Of a stretch of DNA of 64,000 nt, positions 1-8,370 are shown one piece after another. The position numbers and the translations under genes were made by a program. Under the pieces are notes generated by a model. That model made no database searches, was not told the DNA's origin, and worked only from the letters and a program-made list of their open reading frames with translations. Position 1 is the first letter of the stretch, and each line of letters opens with the position of its first letter. The stretch is taken from assembly GCA_024692685.1 (NCBI GenBank), contig JAILMJ010000044.1, positions 1-64,000 of the forward strand, given 5' to 3'. This DNA is from Clostridia bacterium (GTDB lineage: Bacteria; Bacillota; Clostridia; Oscillospirales; Acutalibacteraceae).

Positions 1-554
1 TCGCACATTTTGTAATATTTCACAAGACTGAAATCATGACCCTGACCGAAATCCGGATATTGTACGCAATACATAAATTCTCTTGACTGAGTTGATTTAT
101 AGAAATAATTGTTGTCGGGATCTTTCATGTTCAGATAGCAGAGAACTGTTCTGAATTCCTGTCTTATCGACCATTTGCCGGGTTCATATTCATCAAGAAG
201 TTTATTGACGGTATCCATAAACGATTCAATCTTATTCTGTCTTTTTGAAAGATCGCCGCCGTCATCGTCAAACAACTCAATGAATGCGTTTCTTATAGTT
301 TCGACCAGTTCAGGTCTTTGAGCAAGAGCAACGATTCCGCTTGTAGGATGCATAGTGCTGCCGTCAATCAGAGTGCTTGATTCTTTTATTGCGTCTTTGA
401 ACATTTGAACAAAGTCGGCAGCATCGGGGTTCCAGTTCTTTTGAAAACACTGAACAGCCTGTAGCTTAAAATATTCGTCTCTGCCGCCGTTGTTTATATA
501 TTCGTAGTTTTCATAGTAGTTATCGAGTAATTGATTCAAATTAACAGTATTCAT
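1..554 (-). CDS. N-terminal part of a McrB-like AAA ATPase / restriction-associated protein (runs off the window start)
   Basis: Open reverse frame from ATG at 554: MNTVNLNQLLDNYYENYEYINNGGRDEYFKLQAVQCFQKNWNPDAADFVQMFKDAIKESSTLIDGSTMHPTSG... The EYFK.xAVQ.FQ.NW...A.DF..MF layout resembles the N-terminal region of Clostridial McrB-like proteins, recalled from memory. The ATPase core lies outside the window. Confidence 0.45.
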   Translation of the reverse strand, partial: MNTVNLNQLLDNYYENYEYINNGGRDEYFKLQAVQCFQKNWNPDAADFVQMFKDAIKESSTLIDGSTMHPTSGIVALAQRPELVETIRNAFIELFDDDGGDLSKRQNKIESFMDTVNKLLDEYEPGKWSIRQEFRTVLCYLNMKDPDNNYFYKSTQSREFMYCVQYPDFGQGHDFSLVKYYKMC

Positions 555-569
555 TATAAAACTCCTTAT

Positions 570-1721
570 TTAAAATTCATTTTCATGTTCTTTGAAAAAA
601 TCCGCGTAAACTCTTACATTTTCAAGTTCCGTCCATTTACAGACCGAGGCGTCTTCATCATCGAGATTGTATATTTTCGCTCCCTTCATCGCAAGCAGGA
701 GCGGTGAATGGGTCGCTATTATGAACTGACAGCCGAAAAATCGCGCCGATTCTTCTATAAACTGTTTAAGTTCAAGCTGCAATTTCGGAGCCAGACTGTT
801 TTCCGGCTCATCCAGTAAATACAGTGCGTTTTTGTCTATCTCCTCGGTGAGATATTTCATTGCCGTCTCGCCGTTTGAGCCGGCGGCAATATTCTTTTCA
901 ACACGCTTTGTTATGTATTCCGAGGTCGCCTGTGTTGCGGCGTCAAAATACTCGCTCCAGTTATCATAAAATTCCATACCCTTAAATCTGAGATTTTCGG
1001 GGTCTTCCGTGATTTCTCTTTGTAAATCACGGCGTTTATCTCTTACCGATGTGCGGTGAGCGTTTATGCCGAGATTTGCGCTTCTTACCGCGTTCATCTT
1101 TTTGAAAATATCATCGCTTGTTATAATCTTGCTTTCACCCGGAATCTCTCTGATTTCCATTTCGCAAAGATTGCAGTAATCATTAAAGAAATCGGTTTTG
1201 TTATACGGAGCGTTTCTGGTAAGTTCAAACTTCTCTGCTATAACATTTAACAAGGTAGATTTACCGCTGCCGTTGCTGCCGTAAAAAACAGTTATCGGCT
1301 CAAACTCAAAGACCGGACATTCGTAAAAACGAGTAAAGAAACTGAAGGGATAGTGCGAAGAATAGACCTTTGTTTGGCTTGCTTTTCTTTCGGGGTCACC
1401 GTCTTCGGCATAAAGCCAAAAACGCTCTTCTGCTTGACTCGGTATTTTCATTGAGTAAAGATAACTCCTCAAATTCCCGTCTCCTTTCCGTTTCTTTATT
1501 TTGTTCCCGGATTCTTCTTTTTCCAAATACCTGTTGTAATATGGAATAATAAATTCATATACCGTCTGTTTGTCTCTTATATCATTTTTCTCTATGAATC
1601 CGGCGATATATTTAACTGACTCGGTTTTTTCGGCAACGGCTGTCACAGACAATACAAACCGTTCATCTCTTTCGATTGCGGCAAGCAGTTCTATCAGATG
1701 CCTCAAATCTTTATCAACCAT
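570..1721 (-). CDS. AAA family ATPase, ABC/SMC/RecF-like (AAA_15/AAA_21 type)
   Basis: Walker A VFYGSNGSGKSTLLN, Walker B LYLLDEPENSLAP, H-loop IIATHSPLLL; start overlaps the stop of the upstream ORF (TAATG). Confidence 0.85.
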   Translation of the reverse strand: MVDKDLRHLIELLAAIERDERFVLSVTAVAEKTESVKYIAGFIEKNDIRDKQTVYEFIIPYYNRYLEKEESGNKIKKRKGDGNLRSYLYSMKIPSQAEERFWLYAEDGDPERKASQTKVYSSHYPFSFFTRFYECPVFEFEPITVFYGSNGSGKSTLLNVIAEKFELTRNAPYNKTDFFNDYCNLCEMEIREIPGESKIITSDDIFKKMNAVRSANLGINAHRTSVRDKRRDLQREITEDPENLRFKGMEFYDNWSEYFDAATQATSEYITKRVEKNIAAGSNGETAMKYLTEEIDKNALYLLDEPENSLAPKLQLELKQFIEESARFFGCQFIIATHSPLLLAMKGAKIYNLDDEDASVCKWTELENVRVYADFFKEHENEF

Positions 1722-2410
1722 TAAAAGACTCCGTACTTTTCATTCAAAAGTTTAATATGTTCAACAACATCATTTCTGACGCTTTCGGGTTCGAGCACCT
1801 CGACAACACCGCAATGCTGCACAAACCAGGAAGTAATACCCCAGCCGTCATTGACCGTTACACCGGCTGTTACTTTACCGTTTTCAACTTTTTCAATATG
1901 AAACGCTGTTCCGAAAGTGTCCACAAGTAAATCAATTCTGTCTTCATCGCAGGTAAGGCAGATAAATGTTGTTTCACCGCTGAAGTTATAGATATTCCTT
2001 TCAACAAAATCTGCGATTCGTGTTTTCGCACCGTTTCCGAGCAGTTTTTCCGGAGGGATGGCTTTTTCTTCAAGTATTTCGGGCTCGCTGATTCTTTCAA
2101 GGCGAAAATACGAAAGAGTATCGTATTTATCATAGTTGCCGATAAGATAATACCTGTCTTGCCTTCGGACAATAGTGTATGGGCTTACCGAATATTCCAT
2201 GCCGTCATATCTCAGATGCTTTTTTAAATCTGTGCCGGTATATGTGTATTTGAATTCGATTTTGGATTGTTTCGATATTGCTTTCAAAATTATATCAATA
2301 TTGTTTTTTGTGACCGGGTCACCCGTATGCCCGGAAGATAGCAATGGAGTAACTGATTTCAGAACCTTTTGAGAATCAATACTCGCCAGAGCGCTGATTT
2401 TATTAATCAT
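1721..2410 (-). CDS. WYL-domain regulator, C-terminal part (downstream of an in-frame stop)
   Basis: Contains IEFKYTY...KHLRYDGMEYSVSPYTIVRRQDRYYLIGNY, typical of WYL domains; same reading frame as 2426..2713. Confidence 0.75.
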   Translation of the reverse strand: MINKISALASIDSQKVLKSVTPLLSSGHTGDPVTKNNIDIILKAISKQSKIEFKYTYTGTDLKKHLRYDGMEYSVSPYTIVRRQDRYYLIGNYDKYDTLSYFRLERISEPEILEEKAIPPEKLLGNGAKTRIADFVERNIYNFSGETTFICLTCDEDRIDLLVDTFGTAFHIEKVENGKVTAGVTVNDGWGITSWFVQHCGVVEVLEPESVRNDVVEHIKLLNEKYGVF

Positions 2411-2425
2411 TTCTTTTCTGTTCTT

Positions 2426-2713
2426 TTACGTTAAGAATTCCGAACTGGCAACTGCATCCATAAGAACCTTTAATTCCCAGTCTTCAAATTCACGGCTTGC
2501 CATAAAAAAACCGCGTTTGTTATCGCTGTGAAGCATAATATCATTGCCGCAGTCACGCAGGGCATATAGATCTCGCAGAACGGATTTTCTTTCAGTTTCA
2601 ATGCCATACAGTTTCAGCTTTTTGATTATCTGATTAACGGGTACAGGGTGGTCCTCGTCGGTTTGTTTCATTATTTCCAGAACCCTGAGCAGTTTAATTT
2701 TTGATATTTCCAT
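2426..2713 (-). CDS. HTH N-terminal part of the same WYL-type regulator
   Basis: KIKLLRVLEIMKQTDEDHPVPVNQIIKKL..ERKSVLRDLYALRDCGNDI is the usual wHTH of DeoR/WYL regulators; ends at TAA 15 codons before the next ATG in the same frame. Confidence 0.7.
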   Translation of the reverse strand: MEISKIKLLRVLEIMKQTDEDHPVPVNQIIKKLKLYGIETERKSVLRDLYALRDCGNDIMLHSDNKRGFFMASREFEDWELKVLMDAVASSEFLT

Positions 2714-2860
2714 TAAGTATCTCCCGCCTTTGCAAGTTTATTCTAACACACATACTATACCATATTCGGGACAGGTGAGCAAGCGTTTTCAAAAAATAAG
2801 ACGACAGTTCAAAAACTGCCGTCCGAATGTCAACAAGTACCCTCACCCTCCGGGTATTCC

Positions 2861-2933
2861 CCCTTCGGGCTCATAACCTGAGCCATAAAGTTAAATTTCG
2901 GCTCACAGTAAAAGGAACAGGCACCGCAAATGC
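2861..2933. repeat. Direct repeat copy A (73 bp)
   Basis: cccttcgggctcataacctgagccat...cggctcacagtaaaaggaacaggcaccgcaaatgc; 5 mismatches to copy B at 3101..3173 by eye. Confidence 0.9.
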
Positions 2934-3100
2934 GTGATAGGTTTTCCTGTTGCTTTTTGAAATACAGTTTGCGTGGCCCCTCAGAAACATGGTCGTCTCA
3001 CTCGCTGTTTCGCTTCGTGATACTCCCTGTTTCTTCACCTCAGCGTAACGCCTTCATCTGCCACAGGCAGCGGCGTCACGCTTCGCCCCCGTGTTATTCG

Positions 3101-3173
3101 CCCTTCGGGCTCATAACCTGAGCCATTAATTTAATTCCCGGCTCACAGTAAAAGGAACAGGCACCGCAAATGC
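3101..3173. repeat. Direct repeat copy B (73 bp), overlapping the tRNA-fMet terminator
   Basis: Same sequence as 2861..2933 offset by exactly 240 bp. Confidence 0.9.
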
Positions 3174-3187
3174 AGTGCCTGTTCCTT
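3150..3187 (-). terminator. Terminator-like hairpin immediately 3' of tRNA-fMet
   Basis: Minus strand AAAGGAACAGGCAC-TGCATTTGCG-GTGCCTGTTCCTTTTACTG; 14-bp perfect arms starting right after the tRNA CCA. Confidence 0.75.
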
Positions 3188-3263
<76 letters not shown>

Positions 3264-3674
3264 ATATTCGTTGTGCCTTATATTATACACAAATAAAGCG
3301 GAATGTCAAGAGCTTTTTTACCTGTTCCTCTTTTGCGCATAAATCAAATCAAACAAAAAATATGCGGTTTCCGGTTTCCGCAAAAACTGTAATGCTTTCA
3401 TAACTGTCGGAGCTTGTCCGGATGACACGGTTTTAATACGGTTATGCCGCAAATACTTTGTTGACAGCTTGCAGGCTTTCTTATACGAGCAGAAACGAAC
3501 AAATTATTTCGTTGCCGAATTACATAGTGCTCATCCCGGACCGGCAAGAGCAACGGCAGCACAGAAAATACAGCTGTAAAAAGCATTACGGCTTAAATCT
3601 ATGCGTTTTTTAACGCTTTTTCGGGAGTTAAATACTGCCTTAAAAAGCGAATTAAAATAAATTTTAAAAAATTC

Positions 3675-3703
3675 TTGCAATCGGCTTGAAATTGTGTTAA
3701 TAT
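3675..3703 (+). promoter_or_regulatory. Sigma-A type promoter for rpsT
   Basis: TTGCAA-N17-TAATAT upstream of rpsT. Confidence 0.6.
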
Positions 3704-3732
3704 ACTGCGGTAAGCAAGAAGGAGGTGTAGAT

Positions 3733-3984
3733 ATGCCCAATATTAAATCAGCAAAGAAGAGAGTCAAAGTTAACAAAACAAGAGCAGCACGCAACAAATC
3801 CCGCAACACCGCTCTTAAGACTGCCATCAAAAAGGCAAACCTCGCAGTAGAGGCAGGCTCTCCCGATGCACAGGCTCTCATCACAGAGGCCGTCAAGAAA
3901 GTAGATCAGGCTGCTGCGAAAGGCCTTATACATAAGAATAATGCCGCTCACAAGAAAGCAGCTCTCGCTAAACTGGCAAAATAA
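3733..3984 (+). CDS. rpsT: 30S ribosomal protein S20
   Basis: MPNIKSAKKRVKVNKTRAARNKSRNTALKTAIKKA...; strong RBS AAGGAGGT; the ORF-track start at 3694 is too far upstream. Confidence 0.95.
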   Translation: MPNIKSAKKRVKVNKTRAARNKSRNTALKTAIKKANLAVEAGSPDAQALITEAVKKVDQAAAKGLIHKNNAAHKKAALAKLAK

Positions 3985-4000
3985 TTAAATTTAAAATTTA

Positions 4001-4045
4001 ACGGCTGCGGTTGTAAACTTTTTATGACCGCAGTCGTATTGTTAT
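4001..4045 (+). terminator. Terminator hairpin after rpsT
   Basis: GGCTGCGGT ... ACCGCAGTC hairpin. Confidence 0.55.
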
Positions 4046-4117
4046 TGACATTCTCATACGCGTTTGATATAATTTTTATGTACAGTTAACTGTAACATTT
4101 TTACGGAGGATATTTCA

Positions 4118-4291
4118 ATGGAAGCTTTCAAAAAGATTTGCAAAATCGTTGCCATAGCAGCGGCAATAGCGGCTTTTGTTGCCGGTATCGTCATTTGTGT
4201 TAAAAAACTTAAAGAGAAAAAAGCAGCTCAGGGCGAGAGCGAAGAAAACTATGTTTCCTGCTCATGCTGTGAAGTTCCCGAAAATAACTAA
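4118..4291 (+). CDS. 57-aa single-pass membrane small protein, hypothetical
   Basis: RBS ACGGAGGA then ATG: MEAFKKICKIVAIAAAIAAFVAGIVICVKKLKEKKAAQGESEENYVSCSCCEVPENN; missing from the supplied ORF track (shorter than its apparent 60-aa cutoff). Confidence 0.75.
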   Translation: MEAFKKICKIVAIAAAIAAFVAGIVICVKKLKEKKAAQGESEENYVSCSCCEVPENN

Positions 4292-4346
4292 CTTTTCCGA
4301 TTTGAGGGTTTGAATTTTCGGGCCTTCAAAATAACAGGAGGATAAA

Positions 4347-4577
4347 ATGGTACTTGAAAAAATAATCGACATCATCAGTGAGCAACTCGAAATTGAGAAA
4401 TCAGTTATCAAGGAAAATTCAGACCTCGTAGAAGATCTCGGAGCAGGCAGCCTCGACCTTATCGACCTCGCTATGTCCATCGAAGATGAATTCAGCATTG
4501 AGCTTCCCGATACCGACCTTGACAAAATCAGAACAGTCGGCCAGCTTGCGGCTTATGTTGAAAAAAACAAGAAATAA
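4347..4577 (+). CDS. acpP: Acyl carrier protein
   Basis: MVLEKIIDIISEQLEIEKSVIKENSDLVEDLGAGSLDLIDLAMSIEDEFSIELPDTDLDKIRTVGQ; conserved Ser for the phosphopantetheine arm. Confidence 0.93.
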   Translation: MVLEKIIDIISEQLEIEKSVIKENSDLVEDLGAGSLDLIDLAMSIEDEFSIELPDTDLDKIRTVGQLAAYVEKNKK

Positions 4578-4590
4578 TTGAATTTGTTAC

Positions 4591-4620
4591 TCCGCAGCAT
4601 TAACGCTGCGGATTTTTTAA
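4591..4620 (+). terminator. Rho-independent terminator after acpP
   Basis: TCCGCAGC-attaac-GCTGCGGA-TTTTTTAA. Confidence 0.85.
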
Positions 4621-4655
4621 TAACCCGACAAAACGGATAATTCACAGGTGAAACT

Positions 4656-5777
4656 ATGTCAGACAGAAAAGTATTCAAAAATGCCCGCGTTTGTAATTCC
4701 TCATTTGAATTCATCAATACAGATATTACGACAGAAGACGGCAAAATCGTTTCGCTGAACAGTAATAATGAAAGCGGAACCGACTGCACCGGGTTAACGA
4801 TAATTCCGGGCTTTATCGATATTCATACGCACGGCTGCAAAGATGCGGATGTTACCGACGGAAATCCGGAAAGCGCAGCGGAAATGAGCAGATATCTCGC
4901 AGCAAGGGGAATAACCTCATTCTGCCCCACGTCAATGACATTGCCCGCAGAAAAACTTGAAAGGAGCTTCGGGTTTGTAGCAGAAACAATGGGCAACGAA
5001 CCGGGTGCGTATATCCACGGAATAAATATGGAGGGCCCGTTTATTTCGCACGAGAAGAAGGGCGCGCAGGAAGAGAAATACATCATTCCGCCGGATACAG
5101 AATTATTCAAAAAGCTCAATGCAATCTGCCCTGTCAGACTTGTTGACATCGCTCCGGAAATGCCCGGAGCGAATGAGTTCATAAAGGAAATATCAAAAAT
5201 CTGCACAGTATCCGTCGCCCATTCCGCGGCAACATACGAAATCGCAAAAAACGCTTTTGACAAGGGCATAACACACGCTACCCATCTATTCAACGCTATG
5301 ACCGGCCTTGAATCCAGAAAACCGGGTATCGTGGGTGCTGTATTTGACAGCGGGAATGTCACGGCAGAGTTGATATGCGACGGAATACACATTTCGCCCG
5401 CGGTTCTGAGAACGGCATTCAAGGTGCTGGGATATGACAGAACCGTTGTAATAAGCGACAGCGTAATGGGCGCGGGTCTTGCCGAAGGAGAAACCGTTCC
5501 CGGAGGAGAACTTGTAATAAAAGAAGGAGCCGCAAGACTGCCCGACGGTACGCTTGCCGGCAGTATAACAAATTTATATGAAGAATACAAAAATCTCATA
5601 ACGTTCGGAATCCCGGAAGAACAGGTATTACGGTCTCTGACAATAAACCCGGCAAGAGTGATAGGAGCGGATAAAACCACCGGAAGCATCAAAGAAGGAA
5701 AGAATGCCGATTTTATCATTCTGGACAAAAATCGCAACATAAAGAATGTGATTATCAAGGGAAAAATTGCGGTCTGA
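4656..5777 (+). CDS. nagA: N-acetylglucosamine-6-phosphate deacetylase
   Basis: IIPGFIDIHTHGCKDADVTD, MEGPFI, HLFNAMTGLESRKPGIVGA, CDGIHISP motifs. Confidence 0.94.
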   Translation: MSDRKVFKNARVCNSSFEFINTDITTEDGKIVSLNSNNESGTDCTGLTIIPGFIDIHTHGCKDADVTDGNPESAAEMSRYLAARGITSFCPTSMTLPAEKLERSFGFVAETMGNEPGAYIHGINMEGPFISHEKKGAQEEKYIIPPDTELFKKLNAICPVRLVDIAPEMPGANEFIKEISKICTVSVAHSAATYEIAKNAFDKGITHATHLFNAMTGLESRKPGIVGAVFDSGNVTAELICDGIHISPAVLRTAFKVLGYDRTVVISDSVMGAGLAEGETVPGGELVIKEGAARLPDGTLAGSITNLYEEYKNLITFGIPEEQVLRSLTINPARVIGADKTTGSIKEGKNADFIILDKNRNIKNVIIKGKIAV

Positions 5778-5838
5778 CGGCAAACTTGCATATACCTCAA
5801 AAACAAAGATCCGCAGAAAACAGAATATGCATTATTTC

Positions 5839-5875
5839 CGCCTGTAAAGCTTGATGCCTTTACAGGCGTTTATTG
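5839..5875 (+). terminator. Terminator after nagA
   Basis: CGCCTGTAAAG-cttgatgc-CTTTACAGGCG-TTTATT. Confidence 0.75.
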
Positions 5876-6305
5876 TAAAGACGATTAACTTGCGATGTGA
5901 ATAACTTCGTGAAAAAAGTGAAAAAGTCATCTTTTATTTTTCTTATTTGGAATATAAATCGTAAAGTAGTTCACTTTACTAACTCGTTTTTTCACATTTG
6001 GATAATTTTTTATGCCTTTTTGAAGCAAAATATTCATGAATAATTTTTGCAAGAACGACGGTTTTTCTGTCATTAACCCGATAAAAGACGGCAAATAAAA
6101 CCCTGTCTGTTCCGTCATTTTTACCACAATACCTGTGTTTCATTATCATTTTTTCCCCTCTGACAGTTATGAAACAGCCGAAAATCCGCGTTTGCATACA
6201 GAAAAAACAGTCGGTAATCTTTACGGCTTTTAATCCTGCGCAGTTATATTTACATTGGCAGCGAATTATGATAATATTAGGTAAAATATAACCGGGAATG
6301 ATAAT

Positions 6306-7703
6306 ATGATTAATGTCAGAATAATCTGCGGTGACCGCGAATTAAATACAACCGTAATGCCGGGAACACGTCTCTCCGACCTTCCGGTATTCCGCTCACT
6401 GCCGGTGGATTTCTCCTGCGGCGGTTTGGGAAAGTGCGGCAAATGTACTGCATTAATCAACGGCAAAAGTCAGCGTATTTGTCAATACATTATTAACAGC
6501 GATACTTCCGTTGAACTGCCTGACGGAGGAATTATTTCGTTAACAAGCAAATCCGGAGATAACACAGAGGGCGGTGAATATGCACTCGCCCTCGATATCG
6601 GTACCACCACATTGGTTCTGGCCTTATTTTCAAAAAACAACAAAAGAATAATTGAGCAGATTATTGAAGAAAACCCGCAAAGAGTTTACGGTGCAGATGT
6701 TCTTTCCCGTATATCATACTGCACTGAAAACGGCACCGGGGAATTAAACAGAATACTGATTGAAAAAATAAACAGTATGATTAAAAGAATTCTTTCGGAT
6801 AACAGCATTAAGCGCGTCAAAGAAACCTTCATTGCGGGCAACACTACCATGCTTCACATCCTGCGCAGTCTTGATTGCTCATCCCTGGGTGTTTATCCGT
6901 TTAAACCGAAGTCGCTTGACGGCTTGGACACAGACGCATGTAATACAGGAATAGACGGAACTGACAGAACAATTATTCTTCCCTGTATATCCGCTTTTGC
7001 AGGCGCAGACCTCGTTGCGGATATATGCGCAACCGGTCTTCCTGACGGTGATGATTATTATTTGATTGCAGACCTCGGCACAAATGCCGAAACAGCGCTT
7101 TGCTCCCGCAGCAGAATACTGTGCACTTCCGCTGCCGCAGGTCCCTGCTTTGAAGGCGCTCACATCCTTTGCGGAATGGGCGCCAGAAACGGGGCAATCT
7201 GCTCATATTACCACGACGGAAGTTTTGATGTAATCGGGAAAACCCCGCCTGCGGGTATCTGCGGAACAGGTCTTATTGATATAATATGCGTCCTTCTGAA
7301 AAAAGGAATAATTGACAGAACGGGAGTTCTGAAAAACGGAGAATTCAGGATAACCGAAAACATAAAGCTTGTTCAGGAGGACGTGAGACAGTATCAACTT
7401 GCAAAAGCCGCCGTACGCTCGGCAATAGAGAGCCTTGTTTCCGTTGCGGGAATTGATTATTCACGAATAAAAAAGTTTTATGTTTCGGGGGGATTTGCCG
7501 GAAAGATAAATATTAATTCCTGCGCTGCGACAGGACTCATCCCGCGTGAACTTGTGAATGCATTTACTCCGCTCGGAGAAGGATGTATCACCGGGCTTAT
7601 GAATTCCGTAAAAGCCGGATTCTATGCAGAAAAATCCAAGTATATTGAACTGTCAACAAGAAATGATTTTTGCGATTCATTCACGAAAAACATAAATTTT
7701 TAA
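6306..7703 (+). CDS. RACo/AcsV-like protein: N-terminal 2Fe-2S ferredoxin domain plus ASKHA domain (DUF4445-type)
   Basis: FSCGGLGKCGKCTALINGKSQRIC cluster motif; ALDIGTTTLVLALFS; YLIADLGTNAETALCS; FYVSGGFAGKIN. Confidence 0.85.
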   Translation: MINVRIICGDRELNTTVMPGTRLSDLPVFRSLPVDFSCGGLGKCGKCTALINGKSQRICQYIINSDTSVELPDGGIISLTSKSGDNTEGGEYALALDIGTTTLVLALFSKNNKRIIEQIIEENPQRVYGADVLSRISYCTENGTGELNRILIEKINSMIKRILSDNSIKRVKETFIAGNTTMLHILRSLDCSSLGVYPFKPKSLDGLDTDACNTGIDGTDRTIILPCISAFAGADLVADICATGLPDGDDYYLIADLGTNAETALCSRSRILCTSAAAGPCFEGAHILCGMGARNGAICSYYHDGSFDVIGKTPPAGICGTGLIDIICVLLKKGIIDRTGVLKNGEFRITENIKLVQEDVRQYQLAKAAVRSAIESLVSVAGIDYSRIKKFYVSGGFAGKININSCAATGLIPRELVNAFTPLGEGCITGLMNSVKAGFYAEKSKYIELSTRNDFCDSFTKNINF

Positions 7704-7727
7704 TAAAAACCCCTGAACCGGGTTAAC

Positions 7728-7785
7728 AAGTCAGGTTACGTAAACACACCGGAGTATGCGTGACTTGACTTTATTATTATTTTAA
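7728..7785 (+). terminator. Terminator after the RACo-like gene
   Basis: AAGTCAGGTTACG ... CGTGACTTGACTT (13-bp stem with two G-U pairs) followed by a T-rich tract. Confidence 0.65.
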
Positions 7786-7793
7786 TATATAAT
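7765..7793 (+). promoter_or_regulatory. Sigma-A promoter for greA
   Basis: TTGACT-N17-TATAAT just upstream of greA. Confidence 0.75.
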
Positions 7794-7829
7794 GTCCTAA
7801 ACATTATCACTCTGAGAGGAGATACTCAA

Positions 7830-8300
7830 ATGGCAAGACAGATTACCAGGAAGGAATATGACAAACTTCAAAAAGAACTTGCGTATCTGAAAAAAGAAGG
7901 CAGAGATGAGATAAAAGAAAGGCTTCAGGAAGCCCGCGCTCACGGCGACCTTTCCGAAAATGCCGAGTATGATGAAGCAAGAAACGACCAGGCTAAGCTC
8001 GAGGAGAACATCGCGCAGCTCGAAAAAGAACTCGATTCCGTTGAAGTTATCAGTGATGAAGATTTCAAAAAGGGTGTTGTTCACATTGGCTCCCAGGTTG
8101 AGATAGATGACAATGGTTCAATCATAAAATGCCTTATCGGCAGTTCATCCGAGGATCCGGAATTGATTTCGGTCTCCGACGATTCACCTGTCGGCAAAGC
8201 CATTATGGGCAAAAAAGCCGGCCAGAAATTTGAGGTTGAGCTTCCCTCGGGTGAAAAGGTTACAATGAAAGTTCTTTCAACTAAATACAGTCATAACTGA
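7830..8300 (+). CDS. greA: Transcription elongation factor GreA
   Basis: ITRKEYDKLQKELAYLK..REARAHGDLSENAEYDEARNDQ; C-terminal ISDDSPVGKAIMGKKAGQ. Confidence 0.96.
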   Translation: MARQITRKEYDKLQKELAYLKKEGRDEIKERLQEARAHGDLSENAEYDEARNDQAKLEENIAQLEKELDSVEVISDEDFKKGVVHIGSQVEIDDNGSIIKCLIGSSSEDPELISVSDDSPVGKAIMGKKAGQKFEVELPSGEKVTMKVLSTKYSHN

Positions 8301-8370
8301 GAAAGGAAGAGCGGATTTCGGAAGGATTATTGGATTTTTGCCGATTATATTCCGCTCTGTTTGAATTATT

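Noticed and set aside
3531-3896. 121-aa ORF antisense to rpsT
   Set aside because: Covers S20 and its promoter on the other strand; composition reflects the codon shadow of a basic ribosomal protein.
4823-5806. 327-aa ORF antisense to nagA
   Set aside because: The opposite strand carries an unambiguous NagA; the antisense frame is low-information and has no RBS or motif.
8310-8360. Large imperfect hairpin between greA and lysS (AGAGCGGA...TCCGCTCT) as a terminator
   Set aside because: No proper T-run follows and lysS starts right after; may be a weak attenuator, but the evidence is too thin.
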